Below, piece after piece: positions 17,337 through 25,021 of a stretch of 42,695 bases of DNA; within the stretch, counting starts at the first letter, position 1; each line of letters starts with the position of its first letter. Below the pieces are notes generated by a model. That model was not told the DNA's origin. It saw nothing but the letters and a program-made list of their open reading frames with translations, and made no database searches. The DNA comes from Verrucomicrobia bacterium 12-59-8 (GTDB taxonomy: Bacteria; Verrucomicrobiota; Verrucomicrobiae; Verrucomicrobiales; Verrucomicrobiaceae): contig NCCR01000073.1 of assembly GCA_002279765.1 (NCBI GenBank), positions 1 through 42,695 of the forward strand, written 5' to 3'. The position numbers and the translations under genes are program-made.

Positions 17337-18332
17337 ATGGGCGAGGTTAAATCGTTAAGGATGCCTGCTGTGCCTGCCATCCTTTTAAATCTGCCTGCCG
17401 CCTGTGATCCTGCCGAACCGGTGCTGCTGGCCATCTCAGGCGGGCGGGACTCGGTGGCGCTGCTGCACCTGCTGCGGGAGGCGGGGTTCACCCAGCTCAT
17501 TCTCTGCCATTTGAACCATGGATTGCGCGGCAAGGAATCCATCGACGATGCGGCCTTTGTGCGGCGTTTGGCGAAGAAGCTGGGCCTGAAATGCGAGATC
17601 GAGGCGGAGGATGTGGCGGCGCTGGCGGAAAAAAGCCGTGTTTCCACCGAGACGGCGGCCCGTGAGGCACGGCATGCGTTTCTGCTGCGCATGGCGGAGA
17701 AGTACGATGTCTGGGTCGTCATGCTCGCGCATCATGCGGAGGATCAGGCCGAGACGATTTTCGCGAACCTCTGCCGGGGCACGGGGCTGGCCGGACTGGC
17801 GGGCATCCATGCCGTGCAGCGGCTGGATTCGGGCCTGCACCTAGTGCGCCCAATGCTGCAAGTGCGGCGCATCGAGATCGATGCCTTTCTCAAATCGAAG
17901 CGCTTCAAGTTCCGGGAGGATTCGAGCAACACCTCGCCGAAGCACCGCCGCAACCGCCTGCGGCATGAGGCGCTGCCGCTGCTGAACGATATTTATGACC
18001 GAGACGTGGTGCCACAGGTGCTGCGGCTGGGGTCTCTGGCGGAGCAGGACGATGACGCGCTGCAACGGCAGGCGCTGGCGTTTCTGACGGCGGATGGCAG
18101 CGTGAAGGAGGATCGCTCGCTGCTGGTCACGCCGGAACTTTTGGCCCTGCATCCGGCGGTGTCGTCACGCGTCTTTGCAGTCTGGCTGCGGGAGGCGTGG
18201 GAGCTGCCGGGCATCGAGCATGATGTCATTGAAGCTGCCATGAGCATGCTCGCGCCCGATGGCGCTGCCAAGATCAACCTGCCGGGGGACAGGCATCTGC
18301 GACGCAAGGCGAAGCGGATGTGGGTGGAGTAG
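17337..18332 (+). CDS. tilS: tRNA(Ile)-lysidine synthetase TilS
   Basis: A 331-aa N-type ATP pyrophosphatase. The PP-loop is ISGGRDSVALLHLL near residue 35. Further TilS signatures are CHLNHGLRGKES, the VMLAHHAEDQAETIFANLCRGTGLAGL region, VRPMLQVRRIEIDAF and EDSSNTSPKHRRNRLRHEALPLL. The enzyme converts cytidine 34 of tRNA-Ile(CAT) to lysidine and is normally essential. It has the core and a short C-terminal part, like the shorter TilS forms. A second possible start is the ATG at 17361. It is divergent from the CobA-HemD gene. Confidence 0.95.
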   Translation: MGEVKSLRMPAVPAILLNLPAACDPAEPVLLAISGGRDSVALLHLLREAGFTQLILCHLNHGLRGKESIDDAAFVRRLAKKLGLKCEIEAEDVAALAEKSRVSTETAAREARHAFLLRMAEKYDVWVVMLAHHAEDQAETIFANLCRGTGLAGLAGIHAVQRLDSGLHLVRPMLQVRRIEIDAFLKSKRFKFREDSSNTSPKHRRNRLRHEALPLLNDIYDRDVVPQVLRLGSLAEQDDDALQRQALAFLTADGSVKEDRSLLVTPELLALHPAVSSRVFAVWLREAWELPGIEHDVIEAAMSMLAPDGAAKINLPGDRHLRRKAKRMWVE

Positions 18333-18482
18333 TCGCGTGCGTGAGGTTTGGCTCGTTCGAAGCGGGATCTCTCGCCACGAAGGATGGCGGAGCAATCAAT
18401 CTCAACTGCGCGCGCATTCCACCGGCGTTGAGGAATGATTTTGAAACTCCTCCCAAGCCTGCCCGTGCCTTGTTGATGAGCC

Positions 18483-19718
18483 TCAGCCCTCCAGCGTGTG
18501 GACGAAGAGGCCGCTGCGGAGCTTGGGCTCGAACCACGTGCTCTTTGGCGGCATGATCTGGCCGACGTCGGAGATGGCCATGAGCTGATCCACTGTGGTG
18601 GGGAACATGGAGAAGGCGACGCTGAAATCGCGGCTGTTCACGAGTTTTTCCAGTTCGGCGGTGCCACGGATGCCACCGATGAAGTCGATGCGCTTGCTGG
18701 TGCGTGGGTCGTCGATGCCGAGGATGGGCTTGAGCAGGCGGTCCTGCAGGATGCTGACGTCAAGCTGGTCGATGGGGCTGGCGTCTTTGGCAGCTTCCCA
18801 GGTGAGTTCATACCACTGGTCCTTGAGATACATGCAGCACTGGCCGCCCTTGGTGGGGGATTTGAGCGTGGTGGGCTTGATCGTGAAAATCTCGCCGACC
18901 TTCTTGAGAAACTCCTCGCGGTCGTTGCAGTTCAGATCCTTCACCGCACGGTTGTAGGGCAGGATTTTGAGTTCGTCGCCGGGGAAGAGCACGCTGAGGA
19001 ACCAGTTGTAGTTTTCTTCGCCGGTGTGGTTCGGGTTGGCCTCGCGGCGCAACTTGCTGACGCGGAAGGCGCTGGCGGCGCGGTGGTGGCCGTCTGCCAC
19101 GTAGGCGCAGGGGACCTGGCTCTCAAACAGGCCGGTCAGGGACACGCAGAGGCCCAGCGAAAGGCGCCAGAGCTGGTGGCGCACGCCATCGGGGGCGGTG
19201 AAGTCGTTGATGGGCGTCTCGTCCTTCATGAAGCTCTCAATGAGAGCGCTGATGCCGGGACGCTGGCGGTAGGTGAGGAAGATCGGGCCGGTGTTGGCAT
19301 TGAGCGAATCGACGAGGTTGGTGCGGTCGTCTTCCTTGTCCTGACGGGTTTTCTCATGCTTCTTGATGATGTCCTTCTCGTAGTCCTCGGTGTGGCAGAC
19401 GGTGACCAGGCCGGTCTGGCTGTGGCCGGCGATGACCTGGCGGTAGAGGTACATGCAGGGCTTGCCCTCACGCACCAAGATGCCGTCCTTTTGCAGGCGG
19501 TCGAAGTTCTCGCGTGCTTTGGCATAGACGGGGGAGGAATAGGGGTCGATTTCAGGATCGAGGTCGATCTCGGCGCGGTCCACGTGCAGCAGGCTGAAAG
19601 GCTTGCCCTTGGCCAGGGCGGCGGCTTCCTCGCGGTTCACCACGTCGTATGGAACGGCGGCGACTTCGGGGGCGTTTTTCTGGGTGGGGACGAGACCTTT
19701 GAATGAGCGGATGCGCAT
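18483..19718 (-). CDS. DUF1015 family protein
   Basis: A 411-aa soluble protein matching DUF1015 from end to end. The start is MRIRSFKGLVPT with VAAVPYDVVNREEA. The middle has MYLYRQVIAGHSQTGLVTV and EKTRQDKEDDRTNLVDSL. The hallmark is AYVADGHHRAASAFRVSKL with NWFLSVLFPGDELKILPYNRAVKDL. The family is widespread in bacteria and archaea, and its biochemical function is not established as far as can be said here. The gene stands alone on the minus strand, with 191 bp of unremarkable DNA before the CbiX gene. Confidence 0.92.
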   Translation of the reverse strand: MRIRSFKGLVPTQKNAPEVAAVPYDVVNREEAAALAKGKPFSLLHVDRAEIDLDPEIDPYSSPVYAKARENFDRLQKDGILVREGKPCMYLYRQVIAGHSQTGLVTVCHTEDYEKDIIKKHEKTRQDKEDDRTNLVDSLNANTGPIFLTYRQRPGISALIESFMKDETPINDFTAPDGVRHQLWRLSLGLCVSLTGLFESQVPCAYVADGHHRAASAFRVSKLRREANPNHTGEENYNWFLSVLFPGDELKILPYNRAVKDLNCNDREEFLKKVGEIFTIKPTTLKSPTKGGQCCMYLKDQWYELTWEAAKDASPIDQLDVSILQDRLLKPILGIDDPRTSKRIDFIGGIRGTAELEKLVNSRDFSVAFSMFPTTVDQLMAISDVGQIMPPKSTWFEPKLRSGLFVHTLEG

Positions 19719-19909
19719 GGGGCGGGATAGTGCGACGGGGGGCGCTTGTCAAACGCGGAGGAGGGGCGGAATCCTGTCTTGCATGGAAGTTCGGCAAAGC
19801 TGGGCAAGGGCAGGCCGGCAGGAGATTGTAAACTGAGAACTGAAAACTTAGAATTGCAAATTGGCCGGAGAAACGGTGTGAGCCGCTGAGGGACTCAACT
19901 GGACAACTT

Positions 19910-21385
19910 TCACTCCGCACTCTTCGCAGCATTCGCCTCATGATTCTCCCGCGCCACTTTGCGGGCGGCTGAAACCACATGCGTGCAGGCTTCGATGCAG
20001 AGAAGGGGGACGGCGTTGAGGGCGTGATTGGGCTGCGTTTTGACAGCGGCGGCACCGGCCATGGGCTGAGTGGCGGTGAGGGGCCAGAGGATGCGGCGGA
20101 GGCATTTGGTGTTGGCGCAGGTCTTGCCGATCAGTGCGTGGGCCTGATCATCGGTGATGGTGTTGACGTAGCGATACATGCCGGTCTGGCGGCCGAGGAG
20201 GTCGCGCAGGGGGACGGCGGTGAGTTTTTCCTGCTCCAATGCACGCGCCATGCCGATGGCGGCGGGGTAGAAGAAATCAAGCGCGAGGCGCAGTTCGTCG
20301 AGGTCGGTGAGATCGAGACGCCAGCCGCGATTCAAGGTGGGGGCGGAGTGCAGCGGGCGGAAGGTGCCGCTGGCATCGTTCCGGGCGATGAAGAGGGCAT
20401 CGTGCGCTTCGTGGTGGACTTGGAGATCCGCTTTGCCGCGATCTGCGATGTGGCAGAGAGAATAAGAGCCATCGGGATTGGTGGTGATGACGATCTCGCC
20501 GATCTCATCGATGTCTGAGTTGAGCCAGTAGGCGAGTGAGGACTTCACCTCGTCGTTGGGCATGCCTTTTTTGTCAGCCACCTGATGCTTGGCATCGAAG
20601 TCGTGTACCTGATCGAGAATGACGTCCGCCATGAGGGGCTCGGTGCCGATGGCGCCGCTGTAGTAGATGCTGCGGCCCTGGAGGGCGTGCGGGTTTTGAT
20701 GGAAGACGCCGCTCTCGCTGAGTGCAGCGCCGACTTCCTCGCGCATGCCGAGGAGCACGGGGATGTCTTGAAAGCTGTGCAGGCCGTCAGCGATGAAGAA
20801 GGGGACGACGACGACGTTCGGCGCGGTGGTGAGCTTGGCCCATTCGGCGACGAAGGGGGCTTCCTCCATGTAAGCGTCAATGACTTCGGCGAAGCCGTAG
20901 TGGCCGCCGCGAATGAGGGCTACCTGATCCTGAATGGCCTTGGTGGAGTTTTCGTTGAGGCTGGTGCCGTGGCCGACGATGACGAGGCTGGACTGCTCAC
21001 GTGGCACATGCGGCGCGACTTCATCGGCACGCTGAAGCAGCAGGCGTGTCATGTTCGGGTGGATGCCCACAGGATCGCAGTAGTGGATCGTTTTGCCATC
21101 GCGGTGTGTGGTGGGGCCGCTGAGCTGCAGTTCGCGCGGGAGCACCTGCTGGCAGAAGTAGCCCTCGCTGATGAAATTGGGCACGATGTAGATGACCTCG
21201 CTGTCCACCATTTCGTACACCTCGCGCATGTTGGGCTCTTCTTTCCAGAAGCAGCAGACGACCTCGCGGAAGAGGCCACGGCGGCGGATGGAGTCGGCGT
21301 GCAGATGCGTCGGGGCGCTGGAGTCCGGGTTTGTGGTGGAACCGTGACCGACGATGATGAGGGCTGCTTGTTTGTGGGAGTTCAA
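19910..21385 (-). CDS. Double CbiX-type sirohydrochlorin chelatase-like protein with C-terminal 4Fe-4S domain (DR2241-like)
   Basis: A 491-aa protein with two CbiX-like halves. The first begins ALIIVGHGSTTN and the second SLVIVGHGTSLN, each supplying a chelatase histidine; VVVPFFIADGLHSFQDIP is typical of the second. From about residue 285 the protein departs from CbiX and resembles the extra region of Deinococcus DR2241. It ends in a four-cysteine set (C423, C428, C463, C467; TCANTKC and LCIEACTH) suited to one 4Fe-4S cluster. The expected role is inserting Fe2+ (siroheme) or Co2+ into sirohydrochlorin, with the cluster having an electron-transfer or structural role. The CobA-HemD and AhbA/B-like genes nearby favour the siroheme route. 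Confidence 0.85.
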   Translation of the reverse strand: MNSHKQAALIIVGHGSTTNPDSSAPTHLHADSIRRRGLFREVVCCFWKEEPNMREVYEMVDSEVIYIVPNFISEGYFCQQVLPRELQLSGPTTHRDGKTIHYCDPVGIHPNMTRLLLQRADEVAPHVPREQSSLVIVGHGTSLNENSTKAIQDQVALIRGGHYGFAEVIDAYMEEAPFVAEWAKLTTAPNVVVVPFFIADGLHSFQDIPVLLGMREEVGAALSESGVFHQNPHALQGRSIYYSGAIGTEPLMADVILDQVHDFDAKHQVADKKGMPNDEVKSSLAYWLNSDIDEIGEIVITTNPDGSYSLCHIADRGKADLQVHHEAHDALFIARNDASGTFRPLHSAPTLNRGWRLDLTDLDELRLALDFFYPAAIGMARALEQEKLTAVPLRDLLGRQTGMYRYVNTITDDQAHALIGKTCANTKCLRRILWPLTATQPMAGAAAVKTQPNHALNAVPLLCIEACTHVVSAARKVARENHEANAAKSAE

Positions 21386-21469
21386 GGGCGAGATGGAAGC
21401 TGGAATGACGAATGACCGTTGATTACGTCAGGGAATCTAGGGGTGGAAAGAATTCGTCAATTTTTCCAC

Positions 21470-21847
21470 TCATCCATGGCGGAAGCGCACGTCCTTGATC
21501 TTCGCATCCGGCAGCTTCTCCTGCAGGCGCTTGAGAATTTTCACTTTCTCCTGCATCAGCGCGTGGTGCGCGGTGGGCTGCATGAGGCGCACGGTCAGGA
21601 TGCCGCGCTCAAAGGTGTCTGGCCGCGTCAGCTTGAAAAGAAACGCGCCGACGATCTCCTGCCATGCGGCGAGGATGTCCTCCAGTTTCACGCGGTTGGC
21701 CATGCCGGCCTTGGCCATGATCTGCGTGGCGAGGTCGCCCACCCTGAGCGTGGGCAGGTCCATCAGCGGCCCGTCCTCCACGCCGCGCCATGCCGCGATC
21801 AGGTTGTGGCGCCTGCGCATGGCGGCGGTGGGCTTGCGTTTGTCCAT
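21470..21847 (-). CDS. DUF721 / DciA-like protein
   Basis: A 125-aa basic protein with the DUF721 pattern: ILAAWQEIVGAFLFKLTRPDTF, then GILTVRLMQPTAHHALMQEKVKILKRLQEKL and KIKDVRFRHG. DUF721 proteins include DciA, the ancestral loader of the replicative helicase DnaB in bacteria lacking DnaC or DnaI. The N-terminal 45 residues (KRKPTAAMRRRHNLIAAWRG) form a basic extension. It is divergent from the AhbA/B-like gene. The family assignment is good; a DciA function for this copy is inference. Confidence 0.8.
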   Translation of the reverse strand: MDKRKPTAAMRRRHNLIAAWRGVEDGPLMDLPTLRVGDLATQIMAKAGMANRVKLEDILAAWQEIVGAFLFKLTRPDTFERGILTVRLMQPTAHHALMQEKVKILKRLQEKLPDAKIKDVRFRHG

Positions 21848-21950
21848 GGGCTTATCCTAGACGGCAATTGATGGGTGCTAAATCGCAAATTTCAAATCTC
21901 GCATTCCTTGCAGCGCCCGCTAAGGGTTCTTTTTTCCCGACCCCGCCATC

Positions 21951-23078
21951 ATGTCCGCCGCCGACCTTCCCACCGACCATACCGACCCGATCAACGCGCA
22001 AATCCTCGCCGTGAGCGAAGACCGCATCAAAGGCTTCACCCCCACGCCGTTTCAGGACATCGCGCAGCTGAGCGGCCTGCCGCTGGAGACCGTGGTGGAG
22101 CGCATCCAGGCGATGCTGAAGGCCGGGGTGATCCGCCGCGTGCGCCAGACCCTGCTGGCCAACAAGCTGGCTGAAGGCGCTCTGGTGGCCTGGAAGGTGC
22201 CATCAGAAAAACTTGAAGCCGCCTTTGAATTCCTCTTCAAGCAGGACCCCTTCAGTGGGCATGTGGTGCTGCGCTCCACGGACCGTGAGGTCAGCGGCAG
22301 CGACTACCGCCTGTGGACCACGCTGAAAGTGCCGCAGGGCTATGACATCAACCAGCATTGCGATGTGCTGGCGAAGCTCATCGGTGCCGAGAGCTACTAC
22401 ACCATGCAGGCGCACGGCATCTTCGCCCTCGGCGTCGGCCATGTGCGCCGCAAGACGATGGAACCCGGCGAAAAGGCCGATGAGCCTGCCGTGATGATGA
22501 CCACCAACATCGCGGAGCTGGATGCCGAAGAATGGAATGTCCTGCTGCATCTCAAGGGAGACCTCTCCATCGAGGAAGTCGGCCCAAATCCCTGGGAAGG
22601 CCGCGCCAAGGCAGCGGGTGTCTCGTTTGAGAAATTCTGTGAGGTCGCCAAGCGTCTCGATGAGAAGGGCGTCATCGGCCGCTTCTCCACCTTCCTGGAG
22701 CACGTCAAGCCCAGCGCCACGGGCGTCCGCGTCACGCGCTTCAATGCCCTCTTCCACTGGAAGGTGCCGAAGGGCATGGAAGCACGCGCCGGCGGCGAAG
22801 TGGGCCGTCATCCCATCATGACCCACGCCTACTGGCGTGAAGGCGGCGACCGCTTTGCCAATGTGAACATCATGGGCGTCATCCACGGCACCGACAAAGA
22901 CACGGTGCTGTCCCACAAAGCCGCCATCGACAAGCACCTCGTCGAGTCCGGCATCCCGGTCGAATACACCAACGTGTTCTGGGGCGGCCGCAGTGAGATC
23001 AAGCCCAGCGAGATCTCACCTATCGTGTTCAAGGAATGGCACGCGAAGTGGAAGGATGTGGCGGGGCCGGTGGTGTAG
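21951..23078 (+). CDS. Double AsnC/Lrp-like protein resembling fused siroheme decarboxylase AhbA-AhbB
   Basis: A 375-aa protein made of two similar halves, each a winged-helix (DIAQLSGLPLETVVERIQAMLKAGVIRRVRQ; SFEKFCEVAKRLDEKGVIGRFS) followed by an AsnC-type alpha/beta sandwich. The C-terminal half shows the AhbB/NirL-like path: GVIGRFSTFLEH, FNALFHWKVP, PIMTHAYWR and VNIMGVIHG. The N-terminal half has the matching GALVAWKVPSEKL and AHGIFALGVGH. Siroheme decarboxylases are heterodimers of two such about 170-aa chains that make didecarboxysiroheme for the alternative haem or haem d1 route; here both chains would be in one polypeptide. The nearby CbiX and CobA-HemD genes support a tetrapyrrole role. 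Annotation pipelines would call it a transcriptional regulator, which cannot be excluded. Confidence 0.72.
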   Translation: MSAADLPTDHTDPINAQILAVSEDRIKGFTPTPFQDIAQLSGLPLETVVERIQAMLKAGVIRRVRQTLLANKLAEGALVAWKVPSEKLEAAFEFLFKQDPFSGHVVLRSTDREVSGSDYRLWTTLKVPQGYDINQHCDVLAKLIGAESYYTMQAHGIFALGVGHVRRKTMEPGEKADEPAVMMTTNIAELDAEEWNVLLHLKGDLSIEEVGPNPWEGRAKAAGVSFEKFCEVAKRLDEKGVIGRFSTFLEHVKPSATGVRVTRFNALFHWKVPKGMEARAGGEVGRHPIMTHAYWREGGDRFANVNIMGVIHGTDKDTVLSHKAAIDKHLVESGIPVEYTNVFWGGRSEIKPSEISPIVFKEWHAKWKDVAGPVV

Positions 23079-23090
23079 GGGCTCTGCCTT

Positions 23091-23621
23091 TCATCGCTTG
23101 TTTGCTTTGAGCTCCTCAAGTTCCAATTTTCCGTATTGATTCAGCAACTGGTGCATCTTTGGATCGAGCTCCTTCCGGTGGCGGACAGCCTGAAGCACAG
23201 CGCGTGCGATGGCGCGGTCGTCATGGCGCTCGGGCAGCAGATTATGCCAGAGGGAGGTGTGGCGATCGAGCGAGAGTGCAAACGTTTCCGTTTTCTGGCG
23301 GCCATCGACATATCCTGTGACAGTGGCGCGGATCGGGTTGGGGGCGGAGTGTGGGATCAAACCCAGTGTCAGAAAGGTGGCAAAGAGATCCATGCCGCAC
23401 TGTGGCAGATGATTGATACGGTTCACTTCGGACAGGGTGAAGCCGTCCTCAGTGCAGCCAACGATGTAACTTCCCACACGAGCCTCCTCACGGCCGTCCT
23501 TTGGAGTCTTGGGGTGCTTCCAAGGCAGTCTTGGCGCGGAGAAGTCACACGCGAGGCGTGTGGCGCATGATGCGATGAAGAGCGGTAGAATGAGCGAAAG
23601 GAGCAAGAGTCTGCTGTGCAT
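23091..23621 (-). CDS. Putative lipoprotein, function unknown
   Basis: A 176-aa protein with a lipoprotein signal (MHSRLLLLSLILPLFIASC, Cys19). The mature part contains VGSYIVGCTEDGFTLSEV, a hydrophobic LFATFLTLGLIPHSA stretch, ATVTGYVDGRQKTETFALSLD and a basic helical tail. It converges on the AhbA/B-like gene, 12 bp between stops. No family is recognised. The hydrophobic stretch in the middle may be a buried strand or a membrane contact. Confidence 0.75.
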   Translation of the reverse strand: MHSRLLLLSLILPLFIASCATRLACDFSAPRLPWKHPKTPKDGREEARVGSYIVGCTEDGFTLSEVNRINHLPQCGMDLFATFLTLGLIPHSAPNPIRATVTGYVDGRQKTETFALSLDRHTSLWHNLLPERHDDRAIARAVLQAVRHRKELDPKMHQLLNQYGKLELEELKANKR

Positions 23622-23655
23622 GTGTGCGGAGAGAGTGCTTATTCGTTTTTCGAGT

Positions 23656-24345
23656 TCATTGATGGTGAGACTGTGCCCAGATCAGAGCATACGTGAAACC
23701 CAGGCCAAAGCCTTTCTCTGCCAGGAAAACGTCGTAGTCGCTGCTATAGACCTTGCCGGTGGCAAACTGTCGGAGCAGGCCCGATGCCCCGGCAAACTTG
23801 CCGAGGGTGCTGCGGGGCATCTTGTGGCCTTCTTTGGGATGGGCCAGCACATCGAGTGCGGCATCCATGTCATCCGCGCATTGGCGGAGCCTTCGGCTGA
23901 GCGGCGCGGTAATCGCAAAGGTGGATTCATCACCCGCACGGGCGGCATAACGCTCGCGCTCATAGTCTGGCAACGCGGTTCGCAGTTCCGCCCAGGCGTG
24001 TGCGAGGACATTGAAGGCAGGCTGGTACGCGGGGTCGAGTCCGGCATCACGCATTCCTGCGGGCAGTGAGGGTGTCTTGAGCACGGCACCCGCTTCAACG
24101 CGCTCCGGGTCGGCCATTCCATTGAGCACTGCGACGAAGCCGCTGAAATCCTCGTGCCCGTAGGCGGTGGTCGCCACCTCACGCAGGTTCGATCCGCGTG
24201 CAATCGTGACCATCGGATTGGCCGGGGCGGCGACATCTTCAATTTTGACTGAAGGCAGTGGAGGAATGACGGCCTTGGGCGGCTTCCGGTTGCAACCGAG
24301 CACCAGCAGGAGAACCGAGAGGAAGGGAAGCAAGAGGTGTCGCAT
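23656..24345 (-). CDS. Putative lipoprotein with LysM-like domain
   Basis: A 229-aa protein beginning at the ATG at 24345, which opens a lipoprotein signal (MRHLLLPFLSVLLLVLGC, Cys18). A LysM-like module follows at about residues 45-95 (VTIARGSNLREVATTAYGHEDFSG, FVAVLNGM, ERVEAGAVLKTPSLP), suggesting peptidoglycan binding. The rest is helical and unassigned (HAWAELRTALPDYERERY, LSRRLRQCADDMDAALDVL). A longer frame to 24432 would overlap the next gene's stop by 4 bp (ATGA), but its N-terminus does not look natural. Probably a periplasmic envelope protein, transcribed with the small gene upstream. Confidence 0.72.
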   Translation of the reverse strand: MRHLLLPFLSVLLLVLGCNRKPPKAVIPPLPSVKIEDVAAPANPMVTIARGSNLREVATTAYGHEDFSGFVAVLNGMADPERVEAGAVLKTPSLPAGMRDAGLDPAYQPAFNVLAHAWAELRTALPDYERERYAARAGDESTFAITAPLSRRLRQCADDMDAALDVLAHPKEGHKMPRSTLGKFAGASGLLRQFATGKVYSSDYDVFLAEKGFGLGFTYALIWAQSHHQ

Positions 24346-24428
24346 CACTTTCTGTGGATTGAGCGCACGTCTCGATCCAGGCATCTGTGGAGCCGTTCGC
24401 AGCATCGCATGAAGATACAGTTGAATGC

Positions 24429-24662
24429 TCATACCACCTCCTCAAGAATCTCCGCTTCAAGCCGGATGTCGTTCATATAGCCTCCGAAGCGCGTGTCAAT
24501 GTCAGTGCTCACGTCGAGCACGAACAAACCAGGGCTGTCGATTTCCTCGATGCGATACGTGTGCCCGAGGCAGAAGGCAAAGACGCGGCGGCTCTCTTCG
24601 GTAAGCTCTGGCACCCGCACCGGCATCCGGGCGAATCTGACGGTGCTGCCGAGGTGGATCAT
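24429..24662 (-). CDS. Conserved hypothetical protein, 77 aa
   Basis: A short soluble protein (starts MIHLGSTVRFARMP, contains FAFCLGHTYRIEEID and GGYMNDIRLEAEILEEV). Alternating hydrophobic residues suggest a small beta-barrel, SH3-like in character. Similar short proteins are familiar from Planctomycetes and Verrucomicrobia without assigned function. The upstream alternative start at 24701 adds a run of prolines that looks untranslated. Confidence 0.6.
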   Translation of the reverse strand: MIHLGSTVRFARMPVRVPELTEESRRVFAFCLGHTYRIEEIDSPGLFVLDVSTDIDTRFGGYMNDIRLEAEILEEVV

Positions 24663-24745
24663 GGTGAATGGGAGAGGCAGGGCCGGTGGAGGTGGGGGCA
24701 CCTTGGCTCAAGATTTATTCCCGATTGCTGGAGCAGCGCAACCAT

Positions 24746-24774
24746 TTCCACCAATTCAACGCCTGGGTATTCGC
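24746..24774 (+). repeat. 29-bp repeat, copy a (non-coding)
   Basis: The core begins TTCCACCAA and continues TTCAACGCCTGGGTATTCGC; it is preceded by CAACCA. The same core appears in plus orientation at 24973 and in minus orientation three times inside the DUF3987 gene. Confidence 0.9.
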
Positions 24775-24841
24775 GCGAGGAGAGGCGGTGCTAGCGTTTG
24801 GCGAAACGGATTTCCGGGAAGCACGCGTGGAGCCGCCCGGC

Positions 24842-24863
24842 GGCGGCTTGAGGACAAGCCGCC
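24842..24863 (+). repeat. Perfect hairpin 1 (9-bp stem)
   Basis: GGCGGCTTG and CAAGCCGCC flank a 4-nt AGGA loop. No T-run follows, so it is not an obvious intrinsic terminator; it resembles REP-type palindromes. Confidence 0.85.
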
Positions 24864-24902
24864 CCACCACGCGCTGGGCACTCGCATGCCCGGCACGAGG
24901 TC

Positions 24903-24926
24903 GCGCGGGCTGCCCTCAGCCCGCGC
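24903..24926 (+). repeat. Perfect hairpin 2 (10-bp stem)
   Basis: GCGCGGGCTG and CAGCCCGCGC flank a 4-nt CCCT loop, 40 bp after hairpin 1. There is no T-tract. Together the two hairpins lie between repeat copies a and b. Confidence 0.85.
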
Positions 24927-24972
24927 CCCGCATTCTGCATTCCACCCAGGTGCCGTGGAGCAATACAACCAA

Positions 24973-25001
24973 TTCCACCATTTCAACGCCTGGGTATTCG
25001 C
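24973..25001 (+). repeat. 29-bp repeat, copy b (non-coding)
   Basis: The core reads TTCCACCAT then TTCAACGCCTGGGTATTCGC, preceded by CAACCAA and followed by GCGAGCA. It lies 20 bp beyond the stop of the DUF3987 gene. Confidence 0.9.
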
Positions 25002-25021
25002 GCGAGCACGCACGCGCACGC

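Larger units (their letters stand above)
24663..25021. other. Intergenic region with repeats and hairpins, no gene seen
   Basis: This 359-bp gap lies between the small hypothetical gene and the 3' end of the DUF3987 gene. It holds two direct copies of a 29-bp repeat (24746-24774 and 24973-25001) with two perfect GC-rich hairpins between them. No convincing reading frame of its own is visible; plus-strand open frames here are only extensions of antisense frames over DUF3987. Confidence 0.75.
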
